Shown one piece after another: positions 26,312 through 34,127 of a DNA stretch of 64,000 bases; within the stretch, counting starts at the first letter, position 1; each line of letters begins with the position of its first letter. A model generated the notes under the pieces. That model was given only the letters and a program-made list of their open reading frames with translations. It was not told the origin of the DNA and ran no database searches. The stretch is from Pantoea sp. SOD02 (lineage in GTDB: Bacteria; Pseudomonadota; Gammaproteobacteria; Enterobacterales; Enterobacteriaceae): contig NZ_CP102605.1 in assembly GCF_024707505.1 (NCBI RefSeq), forward strand, positions 434,001 to 498,000, in the 5' to 3' direction. The translations under genes were made by a program, and so were the position numbers.

Positions 26312-27122
26312 AAAATGCGGTACGATCGGTGAGGAAATTGATATCGAAATTATGCACCTCGCGCGCCAGCTTAAGTAGCGCCTGAGCGGCACGTTCGGTG
26401 GCAATTGCACCGCGTTCAGCATCAGCTGCTGCGGCATTGCCGGTGGTGCCCGAAAGGTGCAGATCCTGCGCCATCCAGCCAAAACCGATGCCGCCTTCCG
26501 GCGTCAAAATCCCGCCAGTTGCTTCAAGTGCCACCGAAGTGGAAACGAAATCATCAGCGTGCTGCATCTGAACCAATTCAGGATGCAAATGCAGCATCAT
26601 GCTGGTTTCTGATTCACCGCCGTGAATGCCGTGATTGAGTTCATGCGCGCTGTAAAGGTCTGACGCATCAATGGTGCGGAACCAGCTGGCGCTGACGGCA
26701 AACATGCCCAGTTCGATGCGCAGTTGACGACAAACGATTTCCATCAGCTGCGGCTGTCCGCCGTGCGAGTTCCAGAAAATCAGCTTACGAATTCCGGCGC
26801 GCCAGGCGCTTTTCGCCACCTCGAACCACACTTTGCCCAACACGTCATACGGCAGTGAAAGGGTGCCGGGATAGGCGAGATGTTCATCCGATTTACCAAT
26901 CGGCAGCGCGGGCATTACCAGCAGCGGAAGATCGTCGGGCAATAATTCCACCGCACGTTGAATAATCCCGGCGTTGATGGCGGCATCCACACGCACTGGC
27001 AGATGCGGGCCATGTTGTTCTACTGCGCCAATCGGTAGCACGGCGACGATGTTCGCCATATCCAATTCACTGAATTCCCGGGTTGAGAGATCCCACCACC
27101 AGGGCGAAGACGGCTTGAGCAT
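26307..27122 (-). CDS. Creatininase-family amidohydrolase
   Basis: Creatininase-family enzymes hydrolyse cyclic or linear amides such as creatinine or formamidopyrimidines. From the ATG at 27122 the protein has 271 residues with E35, H37 and D46 in IGAVEQHGPHLPVRVDA, H120 in FWNSHGGQ and the acidic HGGESETSMM segment. These are the usual dinuclear metal ligands, nearly at the creatininase residue numbers. An ATG at 27134 also has a fair ribosome site, but GGAGGT fits 27122 better. The stop codon TAG is supplied by a REP element. The gene carries the motif shared with the LysR promoter upstream, so it probably belongs to cassette A. Confidence 0.87.
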   Translation of the reverse strand: MLKPSSPWWWDLSTREFSELDMANIVAVLPIGAVEQHGPHLPVRVDAAINAGIIQRAVELLPDDLPLLVMPALPIGKSDEHLAYPGTLSLPYDVLGKVWFEVAKSAWRAGIRKLIFWNSHGGQPQLMEIVCRQLRIELGMFAVSASWFRTIDASDLYSAHELNHGIHGGESETSMMLHLHPELVQMQHADDFVSTSVALEATGGILTPEGGIGFGWMAQDLHLSGTTGNAAAADAERGAIATERAAQALLKLAREVHNFDINFLTDRTAFS

Positions 27123-27193
27123 GTTTACCTCCATTTTTTACTCCAAGATAGCGGGTTGGCAGTGCAATGGAAGCAACAAAATTCGCGCTTTGC

Positions 27194-27210
27194 GTTGCTT
27201 TTTAGGCATT
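27194..27210. promoter_or_regulatory. Second copy of the LysR-region motif, before the creatininase-family gene
   Basis: GTTGCTTTTTAGGCATT is the reverse complement of AATGCCTAAAAAGCAAC and matches the motif at 25297-25313 except at one core base and the edge. It lies about 75 bp upstream of the creatininase-family start, a normal distance for a LysR activation site. Confidence 0.5.
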
Positions 27211-27221
27211 GCTTAGAAGGA

Positions 27222-27246
27222 GGTCGCCATGAATGGCGACCCTACG
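27222..27246 (-). repeat. REP family A palindrome
   Basis: The arms are GGTCGCCAT and ATGGCGACC with the CCCTACG tail. It lies between the creatininase-family promoter and the end of the sugar-binding protein gene. Confidence 0.9.
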
Positions 27247-27254
27247 AAGCGGTG

Positions 27255-28178
27255 TTATTTCTGATTCTTACTGGTGAATTCCTGGTAATTCTCTTTGGTC
27301 ACCGTTTGATATGGCACCCAGTTATAGGCTTCGGTCTTTTTACCGCTCAGCATGTCGTAAGCCACATCGACTGCGCCGGTTGCCTGACCTTTCGCATCCT
27401 GGAAAATAGTTACCGCCATTTTGCCGTTCTTTATAAACTGCAAACCATCCGGCGTGCCGTCGATACCGGCAACTAACACATTGCTTTTCTTCAGCTGATC
27501 GAGCGCCATAATTGCCCCGATCGCCATTTCATCGTTATTGGCGATGATGGCATTGATGTCATTACCATCCTGCAACCATGACAAGGTTTTATCGACCGCT
27601 TCGTTGCGCTGCCAGTTGGCGCTCTGTTTCTGGATCACTTTCAGACCAGGATGATCCTTCACATAATCCTCAACCGCTTTGGTGCGCTGACGCGCTTCTT
27701 CGGTGGAGAGGGCGCCCATCAGAATGGCGATATTGCCTTTGTTATCCATCCGCTTGGCTAACGCTTCGATCTCCATCTTGCCACTCAACGCCGAGTCGGA
27801 ACCGACGTAGGCCATTTTGCCGGTCAGTTTCACTTCGGGTTTACGGTTAACGAAAATCAGCGGGATATTGGCTTTCTGCGCAGCGGCGATCACTGGCATC
27901 ACGCCTTGCGTATCCACTGGGTTGATGATGATCGCGTCCGCACCCTGATTGATGAAATCATCCACCTGCTGAATTTGCAGGGAAACATCACCTTTGGCAT
28001 CGGCAAACTGGCTGTTAAGCCCTTTGTCTTTGAGCTGCTTTTCCATCTGACTACGCAGGATGGAAACGAAATTGAGATCGAGATTAGCCAGAGCGACGCC
28101 AACCATATAGGTTTTCGCCTGGGCAGTGAACACACTGAGCAAACCGCAGATAAGCATTACAACCTTGAATAATTTCAT
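27255..28178 (-). CDS. Orphan periplasmic sugar-binding protein (RbsB/peripla_BP_4-like)
   Basis: The ATG at 28178 gives a 307-residue protein with a clean signal peptide (MKLFKVVMLICGLLSVFTAQA); a longer frame from 28217 is rejected. The mature part follows the ribose-binding-protein plan: VGVALANLDLNFVSILRSQM, FINQGADAIIINPVDTQG, ANIPLIFVNRKPE, AIIANNDEMAIGAIMAL and VLVAGIDGTPDGLQFI. No ATPase or permease gene accompanies it, which is unusual. It is divergent from a LacI-family gene and its start region carries a LacI-type operator, so the two are very likely a regulator-target pair. Confidence 0.88.
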   Translation of the reverse strand: MKLFKVVMLICGLLSVFTAQAKTYMVGVALANLDLNFVSILRSQMEKQLKDKGLNSQFADAKGDVSLQIQQVDDFINQGADAIIINPVDTQGVMPVIAAAQKANIPLIFVNRKPEVKLTGKMAYVGSDSALSGKMEIEALAKRMDNKGNIAILMGALSTEEARQRTKAVEDYVKDHPGLKVIQKQSANWQRNEAVDKTLSWLQDGNDINAIIANNDEMAIGAIMALDQLKKSNVLVAGIDGTPDGLQFIKNGKMAVTIFQDAKGQATGAVDVAYDMLSGKKTEAYNWVPYQTVTKENYQEFTSKNQK

Positions 28179-28210
28179 TTTTTTATCTCTGTAGGGGAGG
28201 TTTCTATTAT

Positions 28211-28228
28211 TTTGCATCCGGGTGCAAA
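28211..28228. promoter_or_regulatory. LacI-type operator O1
   Basis: TTTGCATCCGGGTGCAAA is a near-perfect palindrome around CCGG, extended to AT...AT on both sides. It lies 33-50 bp upstream of the binding-protein start codon. Confidence 0.7.
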
Positions 28229-28367
28229 ATCAACGGGATTGCTGCCGCTGATTGACATCATGTTCAGACGGACAACGCGATGTGCTGTCTTCACTCTCTG
28301 GTACGGTTGAAAAATAGTCAACGCAGCAAAAATCGATTTCATCACCACGATCACAAAATCATCACGA

Positions 28368-28386
28368 TTTGCACCCGAGTGCATAA
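28368..28386. promoter_or_regulatory. LacI-type operator O2
   Basis: TTTGCACCCGAGTGCATAA shares the TGCACCCG core with O1 and O3. It lies about 100 bp upstream of the LacI-family gene. Confidence 0.65.
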
Positions 28387-28390
28387 CAAA

Positions 28391-28409
28391 AATGCAACCG
28401 GGTGCAAAG
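28391..28409. promoter_or_regulatory. LacI-type operator O3
   Basis: AATGCAACCGGGTGCAAAG is 23 bp from O2 centre to centre and about 180 bp from O1, a layout suited to looping and autoregulation. The consensus of the three sites is TTTGCANCCGGGTGCAAA. Confidence 0.65.
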
Positions 28410-28488
28410 TTTGCGAAAGTCACCTCTTGCTAACGTGGGGAATCGCTCTATGCTCACTTTTTGCCAGGTAAATTACGGAAGGAAGCCG

Positions 28489-29490
28489 ATGACGAGAACA
28501 GTGAAAAAGGCCACGGCCAGCGATGTGGCCATTCTCGCGGGCGTGTCGAAATGGACGGTATCGCGTGCGTTTATGCCTGGTGCTTCAATCTCCGAGAAGG
28601 CGCGCGAGAAGGTGATGCGCATCGCTAAAGAGCTGGGATATCGCCCCAATTTGCTGGCGCGCAGCCTGGTGAAGAAGAAGACGCATATCATTGGCGTGGT
28701 GATCGATGAACTGAAGAATCCACACACGCTGATGATTCTCAATGAAGCCACGCAGCAGCTGCAACGCCGAGGTTACATGGCGCTGATCCTCAACATCACC
28801 GATGGCGAACCGTATCGATCGGTGATGACGCAGGCGGATCAATTGCAGATCGACGGCGTTCTGTTTCTCGGCACGGTGCTATCGGCGCAGCTGATTAATC
28901 TGGTGGAGGATATGTACAACATTCCGCTGGTGCAGCTATGTCGCAATACGCATGCGCAGGGCATTGATGTGGTGGCGATTGATGGTTATGCCGCAGGGAA
29001 ACAAATCGCCGAACTTTTGCTGGCGCAGGGCGCGCAGCGTTTTGGCTTTATGCAAGGCCCGGATACACCGACTTCTCATCTGCTGCGCAAAGAGGGATTT
29101 GAAGCGACGCTTCAACAAGCGGGATTCCAGATTGATGTACTGCTCAAAGCGGGCAGTTACGATCGCGCGCGCAGCTGGCAAGCGATGAGCGATTATCTGC
29201 AACGGCCGGAAGCGCCTGCGATTGATGCGCTGTTTTGTGAAAACGATGTGCTGGCGTTAGGCGCGTTGGAAGCAATGCGCGCCGCACCGAATATGCCCAA
29301 GATTGCGGTGGTGGGATTTGATGATATCGAAGAAGCCAGCGCGCCAGGCTGCCAGCTCACCACCTTTAGTCAGCGTATTGATTTGCTGATTGCCGAAGCG
29401 TTGAACCGCTTGATTGATGGCCGCGAGAGTGCGAATGAGCGTTGGCGGCAGGGTGAAATGCGTGTGCGACGTTCGCATTTGCGTAACTGA
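28489..29490 (+). CDS. LacI-family regulator
   Basis: The ATG at 28489 after GGAAGGAAG gives 333 residues. The N-terminal DNA-binding domain is typical (ATASDVAILAGVSKWTVSRAF, then LGYRPNLLARSL with the hinge helix). The effector domain has IIGVVIDELKNPHTL, DGVLFLG, FCENDVLALGALEAM and IAVVGFDDIEEASAPGCQLTTF. It probably represses the divergent sugar-binding protein gene and itself through the three palindromes between them. The inducer is likely a sugar or sugar derivative, not identifiable here. Confidence 0.93.
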   Translation: MTRTVKKATASDVAILAGVSKWTVSRAFMPGASISEKAREKVMRIAKELGYRPNLLARSLVKKKTHIIGVVIDELKNPHTLMILNEATQQLQRRGYMALILNITDGEPYRSVMTQADQLQIDGVLFLGTVLSAQLINLVEDMYNIPLVQLCRNTHAQGIDVVAIDGYAAGKQIAELLLAQGAQRFGFMQGPDTPTSHLLRKEGFEATLQQAGFQIDVLLKAGSYDRARSWQAMSDYLQRPEAPAIDALFCENDVLALGALEAMRAAPNMPKIAVVGFDDIEEASAPGCQLTTFSQRIDLLIAEALNRLIDGRESANERWRQGEMRVRRSHLRN

Positions 29491-29499
29491 GTCCGCATT

Positions 29500-30270
29500 C
29501 TATACGCTAATCAGCGTGATATCCTCAGCGCGAAACGCGTTGTAAAACTCTTTGTTAAGTTTCTCTTCTACCACAAGAATATCGATTTCTTCGCAACCGG
29601 CTACCGAGAACCGGGCCACGCCGGGAATTTTATCCGCCGTCAGCCCAACGATGGTTTGATTGCTTTGCTTGATGGCGGCTTTTTTGAATTCGCAGTCGGC
29701 AAAATCAAAACCCGTCAGCCCGGATTCAGGGCTCATCGCACAGCCACCAATAAAAGCCTGATCGAAAATGATATTTCGCAGTTGCTCAATCGCCGTATGA
29801 CCCACGCTGCCGCCACTCTTTCTCTGAATGTGGCCGCCGAGCATGATGACGTCTATTTTCGGGTGTTTTAACAGCGCTGCAGCGATATCGGGAGCATTGG
29901 TTGCGACGGTTAAAGAGAGTTTTTCCGGTAGCGCCAGCGCCATTGCCAGATTAGTGGTGCCCGCATCAATGAAAATGCAGGTGTCGTTTTTTACCAGGCT
30001 GGCACACTGCTGCGCGATCATGTCTTTTGCTGCGTGATTGTGCTCTTTTCGGCTTTGGAAAGAACCCGCTTCAGGTATCTGTAATACCGCACCGCCATAC
30101 ACTTTTTTGCACACGCCTTCTTTACTCAACTCATGCAGATCGCGCCGAATGGTGTGCTCTGAAACCTGCATCTGGGCGGCCAGATCGACGCAAACAACAC
30201 GGCCCTGGTCGCGCAAAATTTGTCGTATCAGCTCTTGTCGCTGTTCTGGGAAAGCTGCATAATCGAGCAT
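29500..30270 (-). CDS. DeoR-family regulator
   Basis: A 256-residue protein with the DeoR helix-turn-helix (RQILRDQGRVVCVDLAAQMQ, SEHTIRRDLHEL) and the sugar-phosphate-sensing DeoRC domain (FIDAGTTNLAMALAL, LTVATNAPDIAAALL, VIMLGGHIQRKSGGSVG, DQAFIGGCAMSPESGLTGF). It ends nine bases from the LacI gene stop (convergent) and is divergent from the MFS/VOC pair, which it likely represses. The 124-bp divergent gap contains ACACAAT repeated near its two ends, a possible operator. Confidence 0.92.
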   Translation of the reverse strand: MLDYAAFPEQRQELIRQILRDQGRVVCVDLAAQMQVSEHTIRRDLHELSKEGVCKKVYGGAVLQIPEAGSFQSRKEHNHAAKDMIAQQCASLVKNDTCIFIDAGTTNLAMALALPEKLSLTVATNAPDIAAALLKHPKIDVIMLGGHIQRKSGGSVGHTAIEQLRNIIFDQAFIGGCAMSPESGLTGFDFADCEFKKAAIKQSNQTIVGLTADKIPGVARFSVAGCEEIDILVVEEKLNKEFYNAFRAEDITLISV

Positions 30271-30394
30271 GTAAGTTCCTTAAAAAAACACAATCAATCT
30301 ATAACGAGCATAATCGCGCAATGGCAAACACAATGTCAATCGCAATGTACCTCTGCAGAAATTCTGCTTATTAACCGCTCAAACGAGGAGTGAA

Positions 30395-31558
30395 ATGATT
30401 TATAAACCCCAAAGCATCACCCCAAGTCACGCCACACGACTGACGTTCTTTATCGCCGGATTTGTGACTGCGACCTGGGCGGTGATTGTGCCTTTCGCGC
30501 GCAATAACACCGGCGTTAACGAGGCGATGCTTGGCACATTGCTATTATGTCTGGGATTTGGTGCGCTAATCGCCATGCCCGTTACTGGATTACTCACCAG
30601 CCGCTTTGGTTGCCGCAGGGTGATCATCGTTGCAATGGGGTTAATCATCCTTAGCACGCCACTGCTCGCCGTGATTGCGAATCCTTTACTGCTTGGCCTG
30701 GCTTTGCTGATTTTTGGCGTTGGTGTCGGCGTGACAGATTGCGCGATGAACATTCAGGCTATTCTGGTGGAGAAACAATCCTCAGTTCCACTGATGTCTG
30801 GTTTTCACGGCATGTATAGCTTCGGCGGTATTGCCGGTGCCGGCGTAATGACATTGCTGCTGTCGCTGGGAATGACCGTTTTAGCCGGAACGCTGCTGGT
30901 GACTTTTGCGGTGATTATCCTCGCCGTGCTCAGCTATCCGGGACTTCTGACCTATGCCAATCCTAAAGAAGGACCAGCCTTCGCCGTGCCGCGCGGAAGT
31001 GTATTGCTGCTGGGACTCATTTGCTTCGCGGTATTCCTGACCGAAGGAACGGTACTGGACTGGAGCGCCGTCTATTTGACCCAGGCTCGAAATATGCCTG
31101 AGACGCTAGGTGGACTGGGTTACACCTGCTTTGCCATTGCGATGACTGCGGCCAGGTTGACCGGCGATCGCATTATCTCCACGTTTGGGCGTTTACCTGT
31201 AGTGTTGACGGGTGCCATCACTGCAGCAATTGGCTTGGCATTGGTCACTTATGTGCCATCGTGGCCGCTCTCTTTGGTGGGCTACGTTTTGATTGGCGCA
31301 GGCTGCGCCAACATTGTGCCGGTGATGTTTTCTGCCGTTGGGCAGCAAAAAGTCATGCCGCAGGCTGTCGCGGTGCCAGCAATGACCACCTTAGGTTATC
31401 TCGGCGTACTCAGTGGACCCGCAGTGATTGGCTATGTTGCGCACTTTAGTTCTCTGACTTTTGCATTTTCACTGATTATGGCGCTGATGCTGGTGGTTGC
31501 GGCATTGTCACTCACGCTAAATCTGGGCGAGAAAACAACCGCGAGGGAGAACGCATGA
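30395..31558 (+). CDS. MFS transporter, YbjJ-like
   Basis: A 387-residue twelve-helix major facilitator resembling the E. coli inner-membrane protein YbjJ. Recognisable segments are FVTATWAVIVPFARNNTGV, RFGCRRVIIVAMGL, GVTDCAMNIQAILVE, SGFHGMYSFGGIAGAG and FLTEGTVLDWSAVYL. The substrate is unknown, although sugar-type transport is plausible given the DeoR regulator. It overlaps the following VOC gene by four bases. Confidence 0.85.
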   Translation: MIYKPQSITPSHATRLTFFIAGFVTATWAVIVPFARNNTGVNEAMLGTLLLCLGFGALIAMPVTGLLTSRFGCRRVIIVAMGLIILSTPLLAVIANPLLLGLALLIFGVGVGVTDCAMNIQAILVEKQSSVPLMSGFHGMYSFGGIAGAGVMTLLLSLGMTVLAGTLLVTFAVIILAVLSYPGLLTYANPKEGPAFAVPRGSVLLLGLICFAVFLTEGTVLDWSAVYLTQARNMPETLGGLGYTCFAIAMTAARLTGDRIISTFGRLPVVLTGAITAAIGLALVTYVPSWPLSLVGYVLIGAGCANIVPVMFSAVGQQKVMPQAVAVPAMTTLGYLGVLSGPAVIGYVAHFSSLTFAFSLIMALMLVVAALSLTLNLGEKTTARENA

Positions 31559-31938
31559 AAATCGCACATGTGGCATTGTGGACGCGCAACTTAAGTGCCC
31601 AAAAATCCTTCTGGCAGGATTTTTTTGCCGGGACATCCAATGAACTTTACATCAGCAAAAACCGTCCAGGTTTTCGCTCTCATTTCATCAGTTTGCTCGA
31701 AGGTCCAACCTTAGAATTGATGAGTCTTGACGATTTAGCAGCAGGACCTCATGGGAAAGAGCTGACTGGATGGGCGCATATCGCGATTCATGTCGGTTCC
31801 AGGCAAGAGGTGGATTCGATGGTTGCCAAAGCAAGCGAGCAGGGGATTTTAGTCAGCCCGGCCCGTACCACCGGCGATGGCTTTTACGAAGCCATCATTC
31901 GCGATCCGGATGGTAATCTGATCGAGATTGTCGGTTGA
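31555..31938 (+). CDS. VOC-superfamily (glyoxalase-fold) protein
   Basis: A 127-residue vicinal-oxygen-chelate protein with the expected metal ligands: His5 (MKIAHVALW), the Glu of PTLELMS, the His of WAHIAIHV and the Glu of DPDGNLIEIVG. It is translationally coupled to the MFS gene. It may be a lyase, isomerase or dioxygenase; the reaction cannot be told. A perfect hairpin follows its stop codon. Confidence 0.85.
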   Translation: MKIAHVALWTRNLSAQKSFWQDFFAGTSNELYISKNRPGFRSHFISLLEGPTLELMSLDDLAAGPHGKELTGWAHIAIHVGSRQEVDSMVAKASEQGILVSPARTTGDGFYEAIIRDPDGNLIEIVG

Positions 31939-31981
31939 ATCTAAACGCGCAGCCAGAACCTATCAGGCTGCGCGTTTAGAT
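31939..31981. terminator. Perfect 16-bp hairpin between convergent genes
   Basis: Arms at 31939-31954 and 31966-31981 (ATCTAAACGCGCAGCC and its exact complement) enclose an 11-base loop. It starts right after the VOC stop and ends two bases before the stop of the convergent isomerase gene. There is no long T-run, but position and symmetry suggest a bidirectional terminator. Confidence 0.7.
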
Positions 31982-31983
31982 GC

Positions 31984-32976
31984 TTATTGTTCTATGCTGG
32001 TCAGCAGCGCATTCTGAATAATTCTTTGCGCTTTCAGTGGGTTTTGCTCGCGCTGTGCTTCCTGTAATGCGGCGATATCCAGCTTATCCAGCGCGCGATA
32101 GATATGCTTGAGGAAACGAATCGACAGATTGGCAGCTTCTACATGATCTTCGCGGAACGGGAATTGATCGAGCTGCCACACGCCGTCCCAGTTGTTGACC
32201 TTCAGTACATAGAAGAACTCAAAAATCTCGGTCATGTGTACGGTGCCGACGACCAGATCGTCATCCCAGCCGCGCAGGTTGTCGTTGACGTCCATACCAA
32301 ACAGGCGGCCGCGATCGATAATCAGCTGGGCGGAATCCGCTGGCGACTCCCCAGCAAACAGCGCATGACCGAAATCCAGTAATACGCCGACGTTATCCAG
32401 GCCAATGTCTTCGATGCCGAGCAGAGTACGCGCGGCCGAATCCCAGGTCATTTTCACGCGCGGTTCACGCGGCTTGTACTCAATAGCAAATTTGACGTCC
32501 GGATTGGCGCTCGCCAGTTCGCGCATGCCATCCACCGCCATCTTCCACAAGTTTTTATGATCGACCTGGAACGGATAATCCCAACCGTCCTGACCTGGCC
32601 AGACTTTCACGTAGTTAGCGCCCAACTCACGCACCACGGTGGCCGCTTCATGCATCAAATCAAAAGCCTGTTTACGAATGGCGGCATCTGGATTGGTGAA
32701 GGCACCGCGTGAGAAGCGGCGCAGATAGATTTCCGGGGTCACGCCAATCGCTTTCAGTCCGGCATCGGCCAGCGCTTGTTTCACCTGCTCGACCGTTACG
32801 CCTTCGGTAAACGGATAGGGCACATCAACGTAGGAAAGGTCTTCAACGCTGCCAGCGAGTTTGATCTGATCAAGGGTGCTGAGCGCCGGTCCGTAACCGT
32901 CTACGGCGTAACGATCGATATAGTTGGCAAAGTGCCACAAGCCGGCACCGAATTTCGGATACGTGTAGGAACTCAT
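31984..32976 (-). CDS. TIM-barrel sugar isomerase/epimerase (xylose-isomerase-like)
   Basis: A 330-residue AP-endonuclease-2/xylose-isomerase-type barrel. Probable metal ligands are the Glu of FAIEYKPREP, the Asp and His of VLLDFGHALFAGES, the Asp of MDVNDNLRGWDDD and the Asp of DQFPFRED. LGANYVKVWPGQDGWDYPFQ is characteristic of a subgroup found in polyol and rare-sugar pathways. No partner genes are adjacent. Its promoter region carries a perfect palindrome for an unidentified repressor. Confidence 0.8.
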   Translation of the reverse strand: MSSYTYPKFGAGLWHFANYIDRYAVDGYGPALSTLDQIKLAGSVEDLSYVDVPYPFTEGVTVEQVKQALADAGLKAIGVTPEIYLRRFSRGAFTNPDAAIRKQAFDLMHEAATVVRELGANYVKVWPGQDGWDYPFQVDHKNLWKMAVDGMRELASANPDVKFAIEYKPREPRVKMTWDSAARTLLGIEDIGLDNVGVLLDFGHALFAGESPADSAQLIIDRGRLFGMDVNDNLRGWDDDLVVGTVHMTEIFEFFYVLKVNNWDGVWQLDQFPFREDHVEAANLSIRFLKHIYRALDKLDIAALQEAQREQNPLKAQRIIQNALLTSIEQ

Positions 32977-33004
32977 TCGACCTTCTCCTCAGATGATTGC
33001 ACTC

Positions 33005-33037
33005 GTGAATATATATTCACGTTGGATTATATATTCC
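33005..33037. promoter_or_regulatory. Tandem palindromic operator before the isomerase gene
   Basis: GTGAATATATATTCAC (33005-33020) is a perfect 16-bp palindrome and GGATTATATATTCC (33024-33037) is a near-copy of it. The pair lies 29-61 bp upstream of the isomerase start, overlapping the expected promoter, so repression by a dimeric regulator is likely. Confidence 0.65.
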
Positions 33038-33115
33038 ATTCTGCGCCTCGATGTGCGCACTTAACCAGCAATCAGTGGAGAAAATGCAACCACAATCACA
33101 CAAAATCACTTAAAC

Positions 33116-33203
33116 CGTAGGGTCGCCATTCATGGTGACCTGGTTTGTACAACGTTGGTGGCGTAATTCTTGTGGATCGGTCGCCATTAATGGCGACCCT
33201 ACG
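33116..33203. repeat. Two REP family A palindromes
   Basis: Units at 33116-33140 (CGTAGGG head, one arm mismatch) and 33179-33203 (CCCTACG tail) face each other with 38 bp between. They separate the isomerase promoter region from the end of the LuxR-type gene. Confidence 0.88.
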
Positions 33204-33207
33204 TTGA

Positions 33208-33810
33208 TTACATCTTTGCCTGATAACCCATTCGGCTTAACCGGCTGAATAACTCTTTATTATTGGCGCAGTTGAGCTTGCGAATAATACTTTGGCGGTG
33301 ATGGCTAATGGTTTTACAACTGAGATGCAGTTTGTGCCCGATATCGGTGAGGTTGCTGGTTTGTCCTAGCATGCGCAATAAGCCAAATTCACGCGGTGAA
33401 AGGGTTTGTTTGGTGCGGCGAACTCCCACCGCAAATTCCGCAGACGACGGCAAACCTAATACAGCATCTGAAAGCTGTTTCAGGCTGCATGTTTTCGACA
33501 GAAAGGTAACGCCCGCCAGCACGCCAACCACATAGCTGGTTACCGCTTTCTCATGCAGATCGGTCAGCACGATAATTCGCGTTGCCGGAGATGAACGCTG
33601 CACTTTGAGCAGCAGCTCGGTGAAGTACTGCACATCGCGGCCATAAGCGGTTAATTCGCTGATAAGCACATCGGTTCCTGCTACTTTGCTTAACGCTACG
33701 TCCACATCGTCACTATCAATATTTTTAATCTGAATGAATTTCCCGGCAAAATAACGCGAAATCCCTTCGGTAATCCATCTGTTATTGTCTATCAGCGTTA
33801 ATGACAACAT
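33208..33810 (-). CDS. LuxR-type regulator with an atypical receiver (RcsA/FimZ-like)
   Basis: A 200-residue protein with a C-terminal LuxR/NarL helix-turn-helix (TLSPREFGLLRMLG, LHLSCKTISHHRQSIIRKL). The N-terminal half has the outline of a receiver (LTLIDNNRWITEGI, RIIVLTDLHEKA, GVTFLSKTCS with the conserved Thr and Lys). The residue aligned with the phosphorylated Asp is E52 (DVLISELTAYG), and the acidic pocket is reduced to D8-N9-N10. It may work without phosphorylation. The ATG at 33810 follows GGGGA; an ATG four codons earlier is less likely. Confidence 0.82.
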   Translation of the reverse strand: MLSLTLIDNNRWITEGISRYFAGKFIQIKNIDSDDVDVALSKVAGTDVLISELTAYGRDVQYFTELLLKVQRSSPATRIIVLTDLHEKAVTSYVVGVLAGVTFLSKTCSLKQLSDAVLGLPSSAEFAVGVRRTKQTLSPREFGLLRMLGQTSNLTDIGHKLHLSCKTISHHRQSIIRKLNCANNKELFSRLSRMGYQAKM

Positions 33811-33890
33811 AGTTATCCCCATCCTTATTATGCTGCTATTAAAGCGCGATGGCGGCGCGATAAATATCGGACAGGGGAAGGGAGGTTTGT

Positions 33891-33926
33891 ATGAAATTTC
33901 CTAAATTCGTTTTTGCGCATTTTTAG
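33891..33926 (+). CDS. Possible 11-codon leader peptide
   Basis: MKFPKFVFAHF followed by TAG, preceded by an excellent ribosome site (GGGAGG five to six bases from the ATG). Such a strong site in front of so short a frame is uncommon by chance, and it lies in the leader of cassette B. It could be a leader peptide or a start remnant of a lost gene. There is no evidence of expression. Confidence 0.25.
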   Translation: MKFPKFVFAHF

Positions 33927-34046
33927 GGCAGATGCTGCACCAACAGCTTACCTTTTACTCTTTTTCCTACGTACTTGACCCCGCAAGTCTCAACCCAAAG
34001 AAAGAAAATTCCGATGAAAAACCCGCAAATTCCTCGCGTTAAGAAA

Positions 34047-34060
34047 TATTGCTAGCAATA
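34047..34060. promoter_or_regulatory. Palindrome TATTGCTAGCAATA, copy 1
   Basis: A perfect 14-bp palindrome 68-81 bp upstream of the deacetylase start. The central 12 bp, ATTGCTAGCAAT, recurs at 35497-35508 before the transporter gene of the same cassette. It is the likely operator of the GntR regulator encoded at the end of the cassette. Confidence 0.65.
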
Positions 34061-34127
34061 AAGCTAGAGTGGCATATCCCTTGCTTTACTCCTCACATCG
34101 CAAGATGTGTTCAATCAGGAGGCCGTT

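Larger units (their letters stand above)
33823..34127. other. Divergent leader region before cassette B
   Basis: About 300 bp between the LuxR-type gene and the deacetylase gene. It holds a possible 11-codon leader frame and the palindrome ATTGCTAGCAAT, both listed separately. Nothing else is recognised. Confidence 0.5.
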
